NCBI GenBank assembly: GCA_964367905.1
Contig: CAYIZP010000006.1
Location: forward strand, 25,024 to 89,023
Reading direction: 5' to 3'
From: CAUPWF01 sp964367905
GTDB lineage: Bacteria; Bacillota; Clostridia; Lachnospirales; Lachnospiraceae
DNA: 64,000 nucleotides
Shown here piece after piece: positions 1-8,265 of the stretch (positions are counted from its first letter, which is position 1; each line of letters opens with the position of its first letter). Under the pieces are notes generated by a model that worked only from the letters and a program-made list of their open reading frames with translations, ran no database searches and was not told where the DNA came from. Both the position numbers and the translations under genes were made by a program.

Positions 1-225
1 CACCAACGCCTCGTCATATCCACTCTCATCAAAAGAAAACTCTTTTCTAACTTTCTCCTCGTCTGGTGTCACATCGATACAATATGGTTCTGGCCATGTA
101 ACGACTGCTAATTTATAATCTGGTTTTTCTCCTTGTCGTACAATGGAATACCTTATTCCTCTATAGCCGCCATAATACGGTCTGCCGTACGTATAATAAT
201 TGAAAACAACCGGTTTTTCTATCAT
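1..225 (-). CDS. Hypothetical protein, 3' end outside the window
   Basis: The reading frame runs leftward from an ATG at 225 and is still open at base 1, giving at least 75 residues. The start is supported by an AGGA-type ribosome binding site just upstream. The N-terminus is rich in Tyr and Gly (YYTYGRPYYGGYRGIRYS) and is followed by WPEPYCIDVTPDEE and a charged stretch. Small Lachnospiraceae proteins of unknown function with a similar YRGMRY...WPEPF pattern are familiar to me, but no function is established. There is no signal peptide or membrane segment. The hairpin repeat at 270-346 separates it from the next gene upstream. Confidence 0.6.
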   Translation of the reverse strand, partial: MIEKPVVFNYYTYGRPYYGGYRGIRYSIVRQGEKPDYKLAVVTWPEPYCIDVTPDEEKVRKEFSFDESGYDEALV

Positions 226-269
226 AATTTCCTACTTTCTTGAAAATATCATGTTTATAATTGTAACAT

Positions 270-346
270 AGAGACAAGGATTTTTCAAATGGGGACGTAG
301 TTTTTCTTCAAAAAACTACGTCCCCAACGAAAAAATCCCTGTCCCT
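270..346. repeat. Dispersed nested palindrome, family A, copy 1
   Basis: The inner hairpin (290-326) has a perfect 16-bp stem built on GGGACGTAGTTTTT and its complement, with a CTTCA loop. The outer arms 270-285 and 331-346 pair over 16 positions with two G-U type differences, so the whole element folds as two stacked stems. The same core recurs at 1704-1746 and 54028-54072, the first copy being in the opposite orientation to the other two. It lies just past the stop codon of the gene ending at 353 and could act as a transcription terminator or mRNA end-protecting hairpin; this role is inferred. Confidence 0.8.
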
Positions 347-352
347 AATGAA

Positions 353-1615
353 CTACAACTGTGCGATTCTAGAAACTCCCACATATTTTTCAGATATTTT
401 ATACCATGTACTATAATCCACCTTCCCAGTTTCTGGTAGATTAAATACTGACTGAAACACCTTGACAGAATTCTCAGTAGCTGGCCCATAGATTCCATCT
501 ACATCCAAAGTGGGTATGAGCGGAAAACCTTCTGCTACTCCATTAATCTGCATCTGAATCGTCTCTACTGGCTCACCTGTCGAACCGACTTCCAAGGTAT
601 ACCCCGGCCAAGAAGACGGTACCCCTGAAACTTCTGGAGCTGTATTGATGTAGATATCATCCCCATAATAATATCTCAAAATCTCAATCGGAGTATAACC
701 TTGGTCACCTAGATATTTTGATCCCCATTGTGTCATCCAATTTGGACAGGTTGATTTCTTTCCATCACAATACTGTGCTAAAATCGGCTGTTTCACATTT
801 GGTCGCGATAAATAATCTGTAAACAACTCATCCACCACTACTGAAATTGTATCGTAAATATTACGATTTGCAATCCATTTTTGATCATATGCCGTAGAAG
901 ATGTAATCGTAAAATCATACCCTTTGTTTCTATACCATTCAGTATATACTCTGTTCAATGTGAAGGACATTATCGCTAAAACATTTGCCCTTATCGTGTT
1001 TGTTGGCCACGTAGCATAGATTTCACTTGATGCAACATTCTTAATGTAATCTTTATATTTCACATAATGATTCTTTGCCGTGGTATCATCTGGGCTACCG
1101 TCGTGTACGATGATAAATTCGGGAATAACTACTCGATCAAGTACAATTTCTCCGCTATTATCAATTGGTTTAATCTCACTTTCCGAAATTTTTTCTGGAT
1201 AGTTTCCGTAAAGTGTATGTGCATCAATTACATAGGTATTCGAAGTAGAAATACGACTATCTTCTGGACTAAGTGCCACATTCTGCAATGCATTAATATC
1301 TGCAAGAACCTCAATACCTGCGATAGAAATTGGTCGATAGCCTGACGCCTTTATCTCCACTGTATATTCCGAATAGGGTTGCTGCGTATTGTTCACATCT
1401 AAGCTATATTCAATGGGTGGTGCAGCCAATTCTATTGTTTCTGTCTGCCCATTCTTATCTGTACTTAATATTTCTATCGCAGATTCTGGTACCCCTGTAT
1501 AGGCGATAGATACAGCCGCATTCTCAATCGGATATGCCGTTACATTGGAAACCACCGATATCTTTAATTTTCCTTTATTCTCCGTATTCACCTGTGCCGC
1601 TCGCATAGATTGCAT
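353..1615 (-). CDS. SpoIID-like domain protein with C-terminal peptidoglycan-binding domain
   Basis: This 420-residue protein appears to be a cell-wall protein. Residues about 10-110 resemble a carboxypeptidase regulatory-like beta fold. The central part, YVKYKDYIKNVASSEIYATW followed by NVLAIMSFTLNRVYTEW and the AQYCDGK...WGSKYLGDQGYTPIEILRYYYG block, matches the SpoIID/LytB-like family found with peptidoglycan-binding proteins in Lachnospiraceae. Residues about 340-415 form a PG_binding_1 repeat (DVDGIYGPATENSVKVFQSVFNLPETGKVDYSTWYKI). The start is chosen from a GAGGAA ribosome site 5 nt before the ATG at 1615. No clear signal peptide is visible, so the export route is unclear. It is monocistronic, between two family A hairpins. 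A role in spore or wall glycan binding is inferred. Confidence 0.7.
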   Translation of the reverse strand: MQSMRAAQVNTENKGKLKISVVSNVTAYPIENAAVSIAYTGVPESAIEILSTDKNGQTETIELAAPPIEYSLDVNNTQQPYSEYTVEIKASGYRPISIAGIEVLADINALQNVALSPEDSRISTSNTYVIDAHTLYGNYPEKISESEIKPIDNSGEIVLDRVVIPEFIIVHDGSPDDTTAKNHYVKYKDYIKNVASSEIYATWPTNTIRANVLAIMSFTLNRVYTEWYRNKGYDFTITSSTAYDQKWIANRNIYDTISVVVDELFTDYLSRPNVKQPILAQYCDGKKSTCPNWMTQWGSKYLGDQGYTPIEILRYYYGDDIYINTAPEVSGVPSSWPGYTLEVGSTGEPVETIQMQINGVAEGFPLIPTLDVDGIYGPATENSVKVFQSVFNLPETGKVDYSTWYKISEKYVGVSRIAQL

Positions 1616-1687
1616 TCAATTCCTCACAATTATTAATTATATAAATTTATATGACAAATTCTCAATTTCATTCCTAAATTTCAAAAA

Positions 1688-1755
1688 GGGACAGGGATTT
1701 TTTTAATAGGGACGTAGTTTTTCTTCAAAAAACTACGTCCCTATTATCCGTCCCC
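1688..1755. repeat. Dispersed nested palindrome, family A, copy 2
   Basis: The perfect 19-bp stem at 1704-1746 shares the GGGACGTAGTTTTT core and CTTCA loop with copy 1. The flanking stem bases differ (TAATA/TATTA here) but remain paired. The left outer arm GGGACAGGGATTTTT is present, while the right outer arm (1747-1755) is short and imperfect. It lies between the stop of the RsgI-like gene (1776) and the start of the SpoIID-like gene (1615), so on the minus strand it could end transcription of the sigma/anti-sigma operon. Confidence 0.8.
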
Positions 1756-1775
1756 ATTATCATTATCGTCAATTA

Positions 1776-3259
1776 TTAGTCATCATCGCCATCATCATCG
1801 TCATCGTCTGAATCATCATCGTCATCATCTGAATCATCCGAACTTTCCGGTGCTGGTTGACTTACCTCTACATCATCATCATGATCATCTGAATCGTCGT
1901 CCATGTCATCTGCGTCATCATCCATGTCATCGTCATCGTCGTCCATGTCATCTGCATCATCATCCATGTCGTCATCATCATCGTCCATGTCATCTGCGTC
2001 ATCATCCATGTCATCGTCATCGTCGTCCATGTCATCTGCGTCATCATCCATGTCATCNNNNNNNNNNNNNNNNNNNNNNNNNNNNNNNNNNNNNNNNNNN
2101 NNNNNNNNNNNNNNNNNNNNNNNNNNNNNNNNNNNNNNNNNNNNNNNNNNNNNNNNNCATCCATGTCATCGTCATCGTCGTCCATGTCATCTGCGTCATC
2201 ATCCATGTCATCTGCATCATCGTCAATGTCATCGTCGTCCATGTCATCCGCATCATCGTCCATGTCATCGTCATCTATGTCATCATCGTCCATTTCTGTT
2301 TTAAGTACAGCGCCTGTCGTTGCATCTACTACAAACTCGTATTTCACTCCATTTACCAATGTTTCAATTTCATAAACCATCTTTCCGTCTTCAACATCAA
2401 ACTCTATTTCTGCATCTGTCATTGTCAATTCAGGATTTCCTAACGATGCTAAAGCTGCTTCTAATGCTGCATCCTTCAAAACATAGTCCTCTGCCTTTGC
2501 AGTTCCAAATTCTACCACATCATCCCCTAGACTACGTGTACCTTCTTCTGCAAGTAGACTTAATTCATTGATATTTAGTTGTAATAAATCCTCTAGTAAC
2601 AATGTGTTATCACTTGCCATAATATTTTGAATAATGTTAGCCTTACCTACTGAAATATTATTTTCTGTTGCAAATTGTTCTAATTCTACACTTGTAACAA
2701 CATTTTGGAATAAAACAGATGTTTCATCATTTCCACTTTCTAGGAAGGATTCGATTTGCTCGACTACTTCTTCTTGTACATCTGCACTTACATTCTCACC
2801 TTCTAATGTAAGTAATACAGAAGCGATGTCCTCTTTTTCATATCCGTTTTGTAACATAGAACCGATAATTGCGTTCAATGCAACATCTACTTTCGTACCT
2901 TCTAGATCCATACCTTCTAATACCGCAACTGCATCACTATTCTTTGCTGAAACTTCTTTTACTTCTTGATCTCTAGATACTACGATTCCATAACTAGGAT
3001 TTACATCCATACCTAATGTATAATATGGCGAATCCATATATCCATTGTAGCCAAAGATTCCTGCTACAATCACTAACATTGCTGCTGCCATACTAGGCAT
3101 AATAAATTTCTTCATATTTTTATTTTTTCTTTGTAAGTTTTCCATTTTTCTCACCTTTCTGTTCTCGGAACACAAACGGAGAATTTCTTCAAAATCATGA
3201 TCTGGTCTAGTAGACTCAATTGCATTTCTTACCTTTTCATGTATATTTTCATTCGTCAT
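1776..3259 (-). CDS. RsgI-like membrane anti-sigma/PepSY protein with Asp-rich repeat tail (interrupted by gap)
   Basis: The product is a likely membrane partner of the ECF sigma factor encoded immediately upstream, whose stop overlaps this start by 11 bases. Residues 1-48 are cytoplasmic and charged, residues about 50-72 form one transmembrane helix, then LGMDVNPSYGIVV matches the RsgI-type middle domain. A PepSY-like segment (MVYEIETLVNGVKYEFVVDATTGAVLKTE) follows near residues 290-325. The rest is an acidic tail with a 14-residue unit MDDDADDMDDDDDD repeated several times, ending in DSDDDDDDGDDD. A 100-N gap (2058-2157) lies inside the tail and shifts the apparent frame. I join the part ending at 1776 because it continues the same repeat in one frame and then stops; true length is unknown. 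A divalent-cation binding role for the tail is inferred. Confidence 0.75.
2058..2157. other. Assembly gap of 100 N inside Asp-codon tandem repeat
   Basis: Exactly 100 N bases interrupt a tandem repeat of 42-nt units (ATG GAY GAY ... codons). The round size marks a scaffold gap of unknown true length. The frames on the two sides do not match across 100 bases, although both sides encode the same Asp/Met/Ala repeat. Confidence 0.95.
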
Positions 3260-3842
3260 GACTTTCCACCTCCGTTAAAATTTTTCTTACTTTCTTGATT
3301 GTTCTATTATATCTCGAAAGCACCGTCGATAAATTCATATCCATAATCACTGCAATTTCTCTATGTTTTAATCCACTGATTGCATGTAGTACTAAGATTT
3401 GTCTATCTTCTTCTCCTAAACCTAGAAGCACCTTTTCTAGTATCATCCTGTCCTCGCTCTGCTCTGTAAAACAGTAACTTGAAAAATCGGTGTAATTTTC
3501 TTCTCCATCTAGGTAATCTGTTTTCTTCATATCTCTTATCTTCATAAGCGCTAAGTTTCTTGTAATTTTCAATATCCATGCCATTGGTTTTCCCTGGCAC
3601 TTATATCTAGCTGCGTATGAATGGATATGTAAGAACGTATCTTGTAACACATCCTGTGCATCTTGTGGGTTCTTCAGAATCGAATATGCAAATCCATAGA
3701 TTGCACTATTCGTTTCTTCATAGAGCACTCGCATTGCCTCCATATCCTGATAGCCGATATCTACTATCAGTTGTTCGGAAATCTTCGGTGCACTCCACTT
3801 TGAAGTGGCTTCTTGTATTGTTGACGTCAATATTATAAACAT
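3249..3842 (-). CDS. ECF-type RNA polymerase sigma factor
   Basis: This sigma-70 family protein of about 197 residues directs RNA polymerase to a dedicated regulon. Region 2 is visible as DMEAMRVLYEETNSAIYGFAYSI, with NPQDAQDVLQDTFLHI in its recognition part. Region 4 is visible as LGEEDRQILVLHAISGLKHREIAVIM followed by the helix LSTVLSRYNRTIKKVRKIL. I chose the ATG at 3842 because AAGGGGAT lies 6 nt before it; a longer frame starting at 3884 has no ribosome site. The downstream gene encodes an RsgI-like membrane protein with which it overlaps by 11 bases, a typical sigma/anti-sigma coupling. The signal and regulon are unknown. A short hairpin (AATGCAC/GTGCATT, about 3869-3887) lies in the leader. 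Confidence 0.85.
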   Translation of the reverse strand: MFIILTSTIQEATSKWSAPKISEQLIVDIGYQDMEAMRVLYEETNSAIYGFAYSILKNPQDAQDVLQDTFLHIHSYAARYKCQGKPMAWILKITRNLALMKIRDMKKTDYLDGEENYTDFSSYCFTEQSEDRMILEKVLLGLGEEDRQILVLHAISGLKHREIAVIMDMNLSTVLSRYNRTIKKVRKILTEVESHDE

Positions 3843-3911
3843 GTTTTTTATCCCCTTCACTTTAATAATGCACGAGAAGTGCATTTTATTGCAATTAATT
3901 TTAAATTTTTT

Positions 3912-5099
3912 TTACACCAATATTTTAGCTACTAAAACAACGATCACTAAAGCGACTGGATAGGTAGCTGCATATGCTGCCGACACCTCGTCCGTCTTTG
4001 CCACAGAAATCAATGTCCCCAGTGCTGGTGTACTAGTCATTCCACCTGTTAGAGACCCTAGGTTATTAAAGATTCTCAACTTAAATATGTATTTTCCTAC
4101 TAGGAACCCAACGAGCATAGGTATGAGAGTCATAATTGCTCCATATAAGAAATATGCTGGTTTCACATATTGGATGAAATTAACTCCCCCTGGAATTCCT
4201 GCTCCAATCAAGAAGAAAATCAATCCTAGCTCACGAAAAAAATTCAATGTTTGCTTATTTACTGTTAAATCTATCTTCCCAATTCGTCCAAAATGCCCCA
4301 CAACAAGTCCCACAATCAGGGTACCTCCTGCTGCTCCCAAAGAAAAATCAATTCCTGGTATGTATAATGCACCAAGTATCATACCAAGCACAATTGTCAT
4401 AATAAATGGAAAGAAATCTAGTGCATCGATTTTCTTCAAATCCTGTTTCTTTTCTTCTGTCTCCGCCAGCTCTACACTGGCTACCATTTTTCTCTCTTCT
4501 TCTATATTTACCTTTAAAATCTTCGGAACCAATTGAACAAATAATACCACACCTATAATTCCAAATATATAGGCAATTCCATATCCTGCTGTGACCGCCT
4601 CAGCATCCACTGCAGCATCCTTCGCAGCTGACAGCCCTGGTGTACTCGTAAGTGCACCCGTGAGAAGTCCAATTGCTAAGGATGGGGATACTGCTGTAAT
4701 TTGTATAATTGCAAATGCCGTTGCTGCTCCTGTTAAGATTACAACCACACCCATTGCTAAATAAGCCAACATCTTTTTATTAAAGTTGCGGAAAAACTTT
4801 GGCCCTGCAATTAATCCCACAGCTGTTACGAACATAGCTGTTCCAAAACTAGAAATCAAACTATAAAACGACTTGATCTCATCATTATATAGTGTGATTG
4901 TACGCTCTCCAATCGAAAATGCTCCCACTTGACTGCAGATAATCCCAAAAACCAGAGCAGATAGCAATACCCCTGCTGTTCCTAGGGAGATTCCCTTTAT
5001 CTCAATTCCTCCTAGTAGATATCCCCCCATTGCAACTAAAAAAGCTATAAAAACTGTTGTTAATAATGAAGTTATCACCGTACTCATATATACTTCCAT
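3912..5099 (-). CDS. AspT/YidE/YbjL-type membrane antiporter-like protein
   Basis: This is a polytopic membrane protein of 395 residues made of two related halves. Each half carries the signature loop of the aspartate-alanine exchanger family: ALTSTPGLSAAKDAAV near residue 155 and GGMTSTPALGTLISVAKTDE near residue 355, the latter followed by a final hydrophobic helix. AspT-like proteins are usually about 560 residues with two central TrkA-C domains; here the linker (about residues 200-225, EEERKMVASVELAETEEKKQ) is short and these domains are missing. The ribosome site GGGAGAAG precedes the ATG at 5099. A perfect sigma-A type promoter lies at 5206-5234. The substrate cannot be told from sequence. 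Confidence 0.75.
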   Translation of the reverse strand: MEVYMSTVITSLLTTVFIAFLVAMGGYLLGGIEIKGISLGTAGVLLSALVFGIICSQVGAFSIGERTITLYNDEIKSFYSLISSFGTAMFVTAVGLIAGPKFFRNFNKKMLAYLAMGVVVILTGAATAFAIIQITAVSPSLAIGLLTGALTSTPGLSAAKDAAVDAEAVTAGYGIAYIFGIIGVVLFVQLVPKILKVNIEEERKMVASVELAETEEKKQDLKKIDALDFFPFIMTIVLGMILGALYIPGIDFSLGAAGGTLIVGLVVGHFGRIGKIDLTVNKQTLNFFRELGLIFFLIGAGIPGGVNFIQYVKPAYFLYGAIMTLIPMLVGFLVGKYIFKLRIFNNLGSLTGGMTSTPALGTLISVAKTDEVSAAYAATYPVALVIVVLVAKILV

Positions 5100-5205
5100 T
5101 GTAAGTCTTCTCCCTTGTCCACCCTATTCGGGTTTCTTTCTCATATTATGTCTATTTTTTCATGCTTCCATATCTACGGATTCTTCCGCATGTCGTGCTC
5201 TTAGC

Positions 5206-5234
5206 ATTATATTACTGCCGTGCATAGATGTCAA
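5206..5234 (-). promoter_or_regulatory. Sigma-A promoter for the AspT-like gene
   Basis: On the minus strand TTGACA (5234-5229) and TATAAT (5211-5206) are separated by exactly 17 nt, a consensus housekeeping promoter. It leaves a leader of about 100 nt before the ATG at 5099, with two small hairpins (CGGA/TCCG and CCC/GGG) and no riboswitch that I recognise. Confidence 0.8.
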
Positions 5235-5249
5235 ATGAAAACATTTTTT

Positions 5250-5519
5250 TCAACGCCTTGTACAACAAGAGATGCATTTTTCTTCTGTAATCTCCACAAA
5301 GATAATCTCATCTCCAACCTTCTTCACACATTCATAGGGGATTACATATACTGTATCTTTTGCAAACAGCCCCAAAACGCCCTCTACCTTAGGAACAATC
5401 AGTGCAATAATGTGCCCCGTACACAAATCCACTTCTATATCTACTACATAACCTAATTTCTTGCAATTACATAGATTTATTACCTCCCTTGTACGAACTT
5501 CACACATCCGCATAATCAT
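5250..5519 (-). CDS. YlmC/YmxH family sporulation protein (PRC-barrel)
   Basis: This 87-89 residue protein matches the YlmC/YmxH family, small PRC-barrel proteins conserved in endospore-forming Firmicutes. The diagnostic opening MRMCEVRTREVINLCNCKKLGYVVDIEVDL is followed by IIALIVPKVEGVLGLF and a YVIPYECVKKVGDEIIFVEI strand. The C-terminus carries a Cys pair (CISCC). The start may be the ATG at 5519 or the one at 5513; both are preceded by the weak site AGAGAG. The gene is monocistronic, downstream of the phosphate operon terminator. Its biochemical role in sporulation is not known. Confidence 0.85.
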   Translation of the reverse strand: MIMRMCEVRTREVINLCNCKKLGYVVDIEVDLCTGHIIALIVPKVEGVLGLFAKDTVYVIPYECVKKVGDEIIFVEITEEKCISCCTRR

Positions 5520-5553
5520 TCTCTCTTCTATACTTATTACTTTATCATATGTG

Positions 5554-5583
5554 GAAAAAAAAGAAGTGTGACTAGCACACCTC
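5554..5583 (-). terminator. Intrinsic terminator of the pst-pho operon
   Basis: On the minus strand an 8-bp stem (GAGGTGTG/CACACTTC, one G-U pair) with a CTAGT loop is followed by a run of eight or more T. It lies 13 bases after the phoR stop codon at 5596. Confidence 0.85.
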
Positions 5584-5595
5584 TCATTTGCTCTA

Positions 5596-6906
5596 TCAAA
5601 ACTGTATGATAATTTTTGTTCCTACATTTTCCTTGCTCTCTAATGCAATCTCCGCATTATGAACCAGTGCTGCATGTTTTACAATAGATAGGCCTAGACC
5701 TGTTCCGCCCGTTTCCTTGGAGTGACTCTTGTCCACTCGGTAGAATCGTTCGAATACACGATCCTGTTCTTTCTCTGGGATTCCAATCCCTGTATCACTC
5801 ACCACAATCTTGGGGCCAGCAAGGGTATCCCCTACCCATATATCAACTTTTCCACCATTTTTGTTATACTTGATTGCATTCTCGCAGATATTGAATATCA
5901 TCTCATTTAAAACCTGCCGAACACCATAAATCTTCGCAGTTTCCCCACTGATCTTAATATTTACCTTTTTCGTTTTCGCTTGCAGAGAAAGTCGACTACA
6001 GATTTCTCTGGCCAAAACATAAATATCTACATCTTCTTTTAGCGATTCAATATTATTCTCATCCAAGCGCGAAAGCTTGATGATATCTTCGATTAATCTT
6101 AGAAGCCTCGTTGCCTCTGTGTGTATCTTCTCCGAAAATCTTCCGATATCTTCATGTTTCACCATGCCGTTACTCATCAGTTCCGCATATCCTGATATCG
6201 ACGTAAGAGGTGTCTTCAGCTCATGGGAAACATTTGCAGAAAATTCCCGTCTCATGGACTCATTTGCTATACGCATGTTATTACTCTCCTCGAGGCGAAG
6301 CAATAATGGAGTAATCTCCTCATACACTTCGTTTTCCATCGGATTCTCAACATTTAAGTTATTAATCGGATAAATCAGCTTCCTCGTTTGTGCTCTGGAT
6401 ATGAGAATTCCAATCACAAGAACAATTCCCCCTAATAAGAGAATCATCGGAAGAACATTAAGGAGGGTGTCAACAACACTTTCTACTGTATTAGAAACAC
6501 GTAACACAGACCCATCATCTAGTAGAATTGCATGATAATATGTATACTCTCCTGTAGATGTGGATTCTCTAGTATCTTTACCAACACCATCCTCTATCGC
6601 CTCTACAATCTCGTTTCGACTTCCATGATTCTCTAGCTCATCCGCAACAGCTCTTGTGTCATACAAGACTTCTCCTGTTTCTGAAATCCATGTAATTCTA
6701 CTACTTAACGGATTACTTCCCAGTTCATCTAGAAACTTTTCTCCATTTAAATTCATAGCCACACTAATATATTCTGCCTCTGTTTTTATTTCTGACTGCA
6801 TAATACGTAAGCTTTCACTATATAACAAGCCTGCAAATAAAACATAGCCTAACACGAGGGTAATTGCTATAATTTGTACCATACTCTGCTGAATTCTATG
6901 CTTCAT
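5596..6906 (-). CDS. phoR: PhoR-like sensor histidine kinase
   Basis: This 436-residue membrane kinase is the likely phosphate-signalling partner of the response regulator encoded directly upstream. A first membrane helix (about residues 10-30) and a second (about 150-172) bracket an extracytoplasmic domain containing ITWISETGEVLYDTRA. The HisKA box SANVSHELKTPLTSISGYAE puts the phospho-accepting His near residue 228. The ATPase domain shows the N box (NEMIFNICENAIKYNKNGG), DTGIGIP and GGTGLGLSIVK. The ATG at 6906 is chosen over an in-frame GTG at 6915 because the GGTGG ribosome site overlaps the GTG. It overlaps the end of phoB and is the last gene of the operon. Confidence 0.88.
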   Translation of the reverse strand: MKHRIQQSMVQIIAITLVLGYVLFAGLLYSESLRIMQSEIKTEAEYISVAMNLNGEKFLDELGSNPLSSRITWISETGEVLYDTRAVADELENHGSRNEIVEAIEDGVGKDTRESTSTGEYTYYHAILLDDGSVLRVSNTVESVVDTLLNVLPMILLLGGIVLVIGILISRAQTRKLIYPINNLNVENPMENEVYEEITPLLLRLEESNNMRIANESMRREFSANVSHELKTPLTSISGYAELMSNGMVKHEDIGRFSEKIHTEATRLLRLIEDIIKLSRLDENNIESLKEDVDIYVLAREICSRLSLQAKTKKVNIKISGETAKIYGVRQVLNEMIFNICENAIKYNKNGGKVDIWVGDTLAGPKIVVSDTGIGIPEKEQDRVFERFYRVDKSHSKETGGTGLGLSIVKHAALVHNAEIALESKENVGTKIIIQF

Positions 6907-7576
6907 TCTTTCCACCTAACTTATATCCAATGCCTCGAACTGTTTCAATGTATTCCCCAGCTTTTCCAAGCTTTTGACGCAGAGACCTTACATGTACATC
7001 AATGGTTCTGGTTTCCCCATCGAAATCATACCCCCAGATTTCCGATAACAAGGCATCTCTGGTCACAACAATCCCTGGTTTTCTTACAAGGCGTTCTAAC
7101 AACTCAAATTCTTTGAGTGTCAAATTCACATTTTCATTTGCAACCATTACTGTATGTTGTTCAAAGTCCAATTGAATATCTTTATACTCAATTGCCTTTC
7201 TCTTCACTGTATTTCCACTTCTTCTGAGAACCGCCTTAATACGGGAAACAAGCTCCATCATCCCAAATGGTTTGGTCACATAGTCATCTGCTCCACTGTC
7301 TAGTCCCATGACCTTATCATACTCTCCACACTTGGCAGTCAACATGACAACTGGAATATCCTTTGTCTTTGATGAGCTCTTTAATTTCTTTAAAATTGAC
7401 AGCCCATCTTCGCCAGGTAACATGATGTCTAGCAAAATAAGCTCTGGCGTATCAAACGCCAAAGCTTTCATAAAACTTGCTCCATCCTCGAAACCCAAGG
7501 CCTTAAATCCAGTTGTCTCCAATGTGTATACTACTAATTCCCTTATATTACTATCGTCTTCTACACAAAAAATCAC
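6896..7576 (-). CDS. phoB: PhoB-type response regulator
   Basis: This OmpR/PhoB-family transcription factor has 226 residues. The receiver domain shows the acidic pair in VEDDSN, the phospho-acceptor Asp near residue 50 in LILLDIMLPGEDG, and the conserved KPFGMMELVSRI. The C-terminal winged helix shows LTLKEFELLERLVRKPGIVV and RTIDVHVRSLRQKLG...ETVRGIGYKL. I choose the GTG at 7576, four bases after the phoU stop, because AAGGAGAG lies 7 nt upstream; the longer frame adds an untypical N-terminus that overlaps phoU. It probably binds the Pho box found at 11876-11916 in front of pstS. Confidence 0.9.
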   Translation of the reverse strand: MIFCVEDDSNIRELVVYTLETTGFKALGFEDGASFMKALAFDTPELILLDIMLPGEDGLSILKKLKSSSKTKDIPVVMLTAKCGEYDKVMGLDSGADDYVTKPFGMMELVSRIKAVLRRSGNTVKRKAIEYKDIQLDFEQHTVMVANENVNLTLKEFELLERLVRKPGIVVTRDALLSEIWGYDFDGETRTIDVHVRSLRQKLGKAGEYIETVRGIGYKLGGKNEA

Positions 7577-7580
7577 TTTC

Positions 7581-8264
7581 TTACTCTCCTTTAGTCTCGT
7601 TGGTATCTGGGTGCACTCCTGTGATTGAGAATTCAACCCATTCTGCGATGTTTGTCGCATGATCTGCAATTCTTTCCAAGTATTTCGCAACAATAATCAG
7701 GTCAATTGCAACTTCTTTATGCAATTTTTCTTTTTTGTCCACATCATCTGTAATCAAATCCACTAACGCAAATTTAACTTCATCATATAGTACATCTATT
7801 TCGTCGTCTGCTTGCATTACGCTTTTTGTCAATTCCAAATCCTTTGTTGTGAACGCTACCAAACTATCCTTAACCATCTTCGCTGCCATCTTCGACATTT
7901 TTTCGATTCTCTTGATTTCTCCAAGATCTCTCAGATGTTCTGATGATAGAATTATTTCTGCAATATCTGCAGTCTGATCACCGATACGCTCCATATCTGT
8001 AATCATCTTCAAGGTCGCCGAAATCTGTCGCAAATCACATGCCACAGGTTGTTGTCTGAGCAAAAGCTTCAAGCAACGTCTCTCGATAGCCTTCTCAAGT
8101 TGATCAATCTCATCATCTTCTAAAATGATTTTTTGCGCTAAATTCTTATCCGTAGTCTTCAGAGCCTCTGTGGAATCTACAATTGCTGTTACACAAAGTT
8201 CCCCCATCTGTGTTAGCTCATCATTCAACTTCATTAGTTGTGCTTCATATTTACTTCTTAACAT
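7581..8264 (-). CDS. phoU: Phosphate transport regulator PhoU
   Basis: This 227-residue, all-helical protein has two PhoU repeats, each with the acidic metal-binding motif: KIILEDDEIDQLEKAIERRC and SVMQADDEIDVLYDEVKFAL. Further family marks are RQQPVACDLRQISATLKMITDMERIGD and KYLERIADHATNIAEW. PhoU couples the Pst transporter to the PhoR kinase at the inner face of the membrane and restrains phosphate uptake. The ATG at 8264 is selected from the GGGAGG site ten bases upstream. It follows pstB by one base. Confidence 0.93.
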   Translation of the reverse strand: MLRSKYEAQLMKLNDELTQMGELCVTAIVDSTEALKTTDKNLAQKIILEDDEIDQLEKAIERRCLKLLLRQQPVACDLRQISATLKMITDMERIGDQTADIAEIILSSEHLRDLGEIKRIEKMSKMAAKMVKDSLVAFTTKDLELTKSVMQADDEIDVLYDEVKFALVDLITDDVDKKEKLHKEVAIDLIIVAKYLERIADHATNIAEWVEFSITGVHPDTNETKGE

Positions 8265-8265
8265 A

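Noticed and set aside
1850..2443. Long plus-strand frames rich in His, Ser or Cys across the Asp repeat
   Set aside because: They are antisense readings of the GAY-codon repeat, cross the N gap, and lack ribosome sites.
3843..3884. N-terminal extension of the ECF sigma factor
   Set aside because: No ribosome site precedes the ATG at 3884, whereas one lies before 3842; the extra residues include a hairpin-coding stretch.
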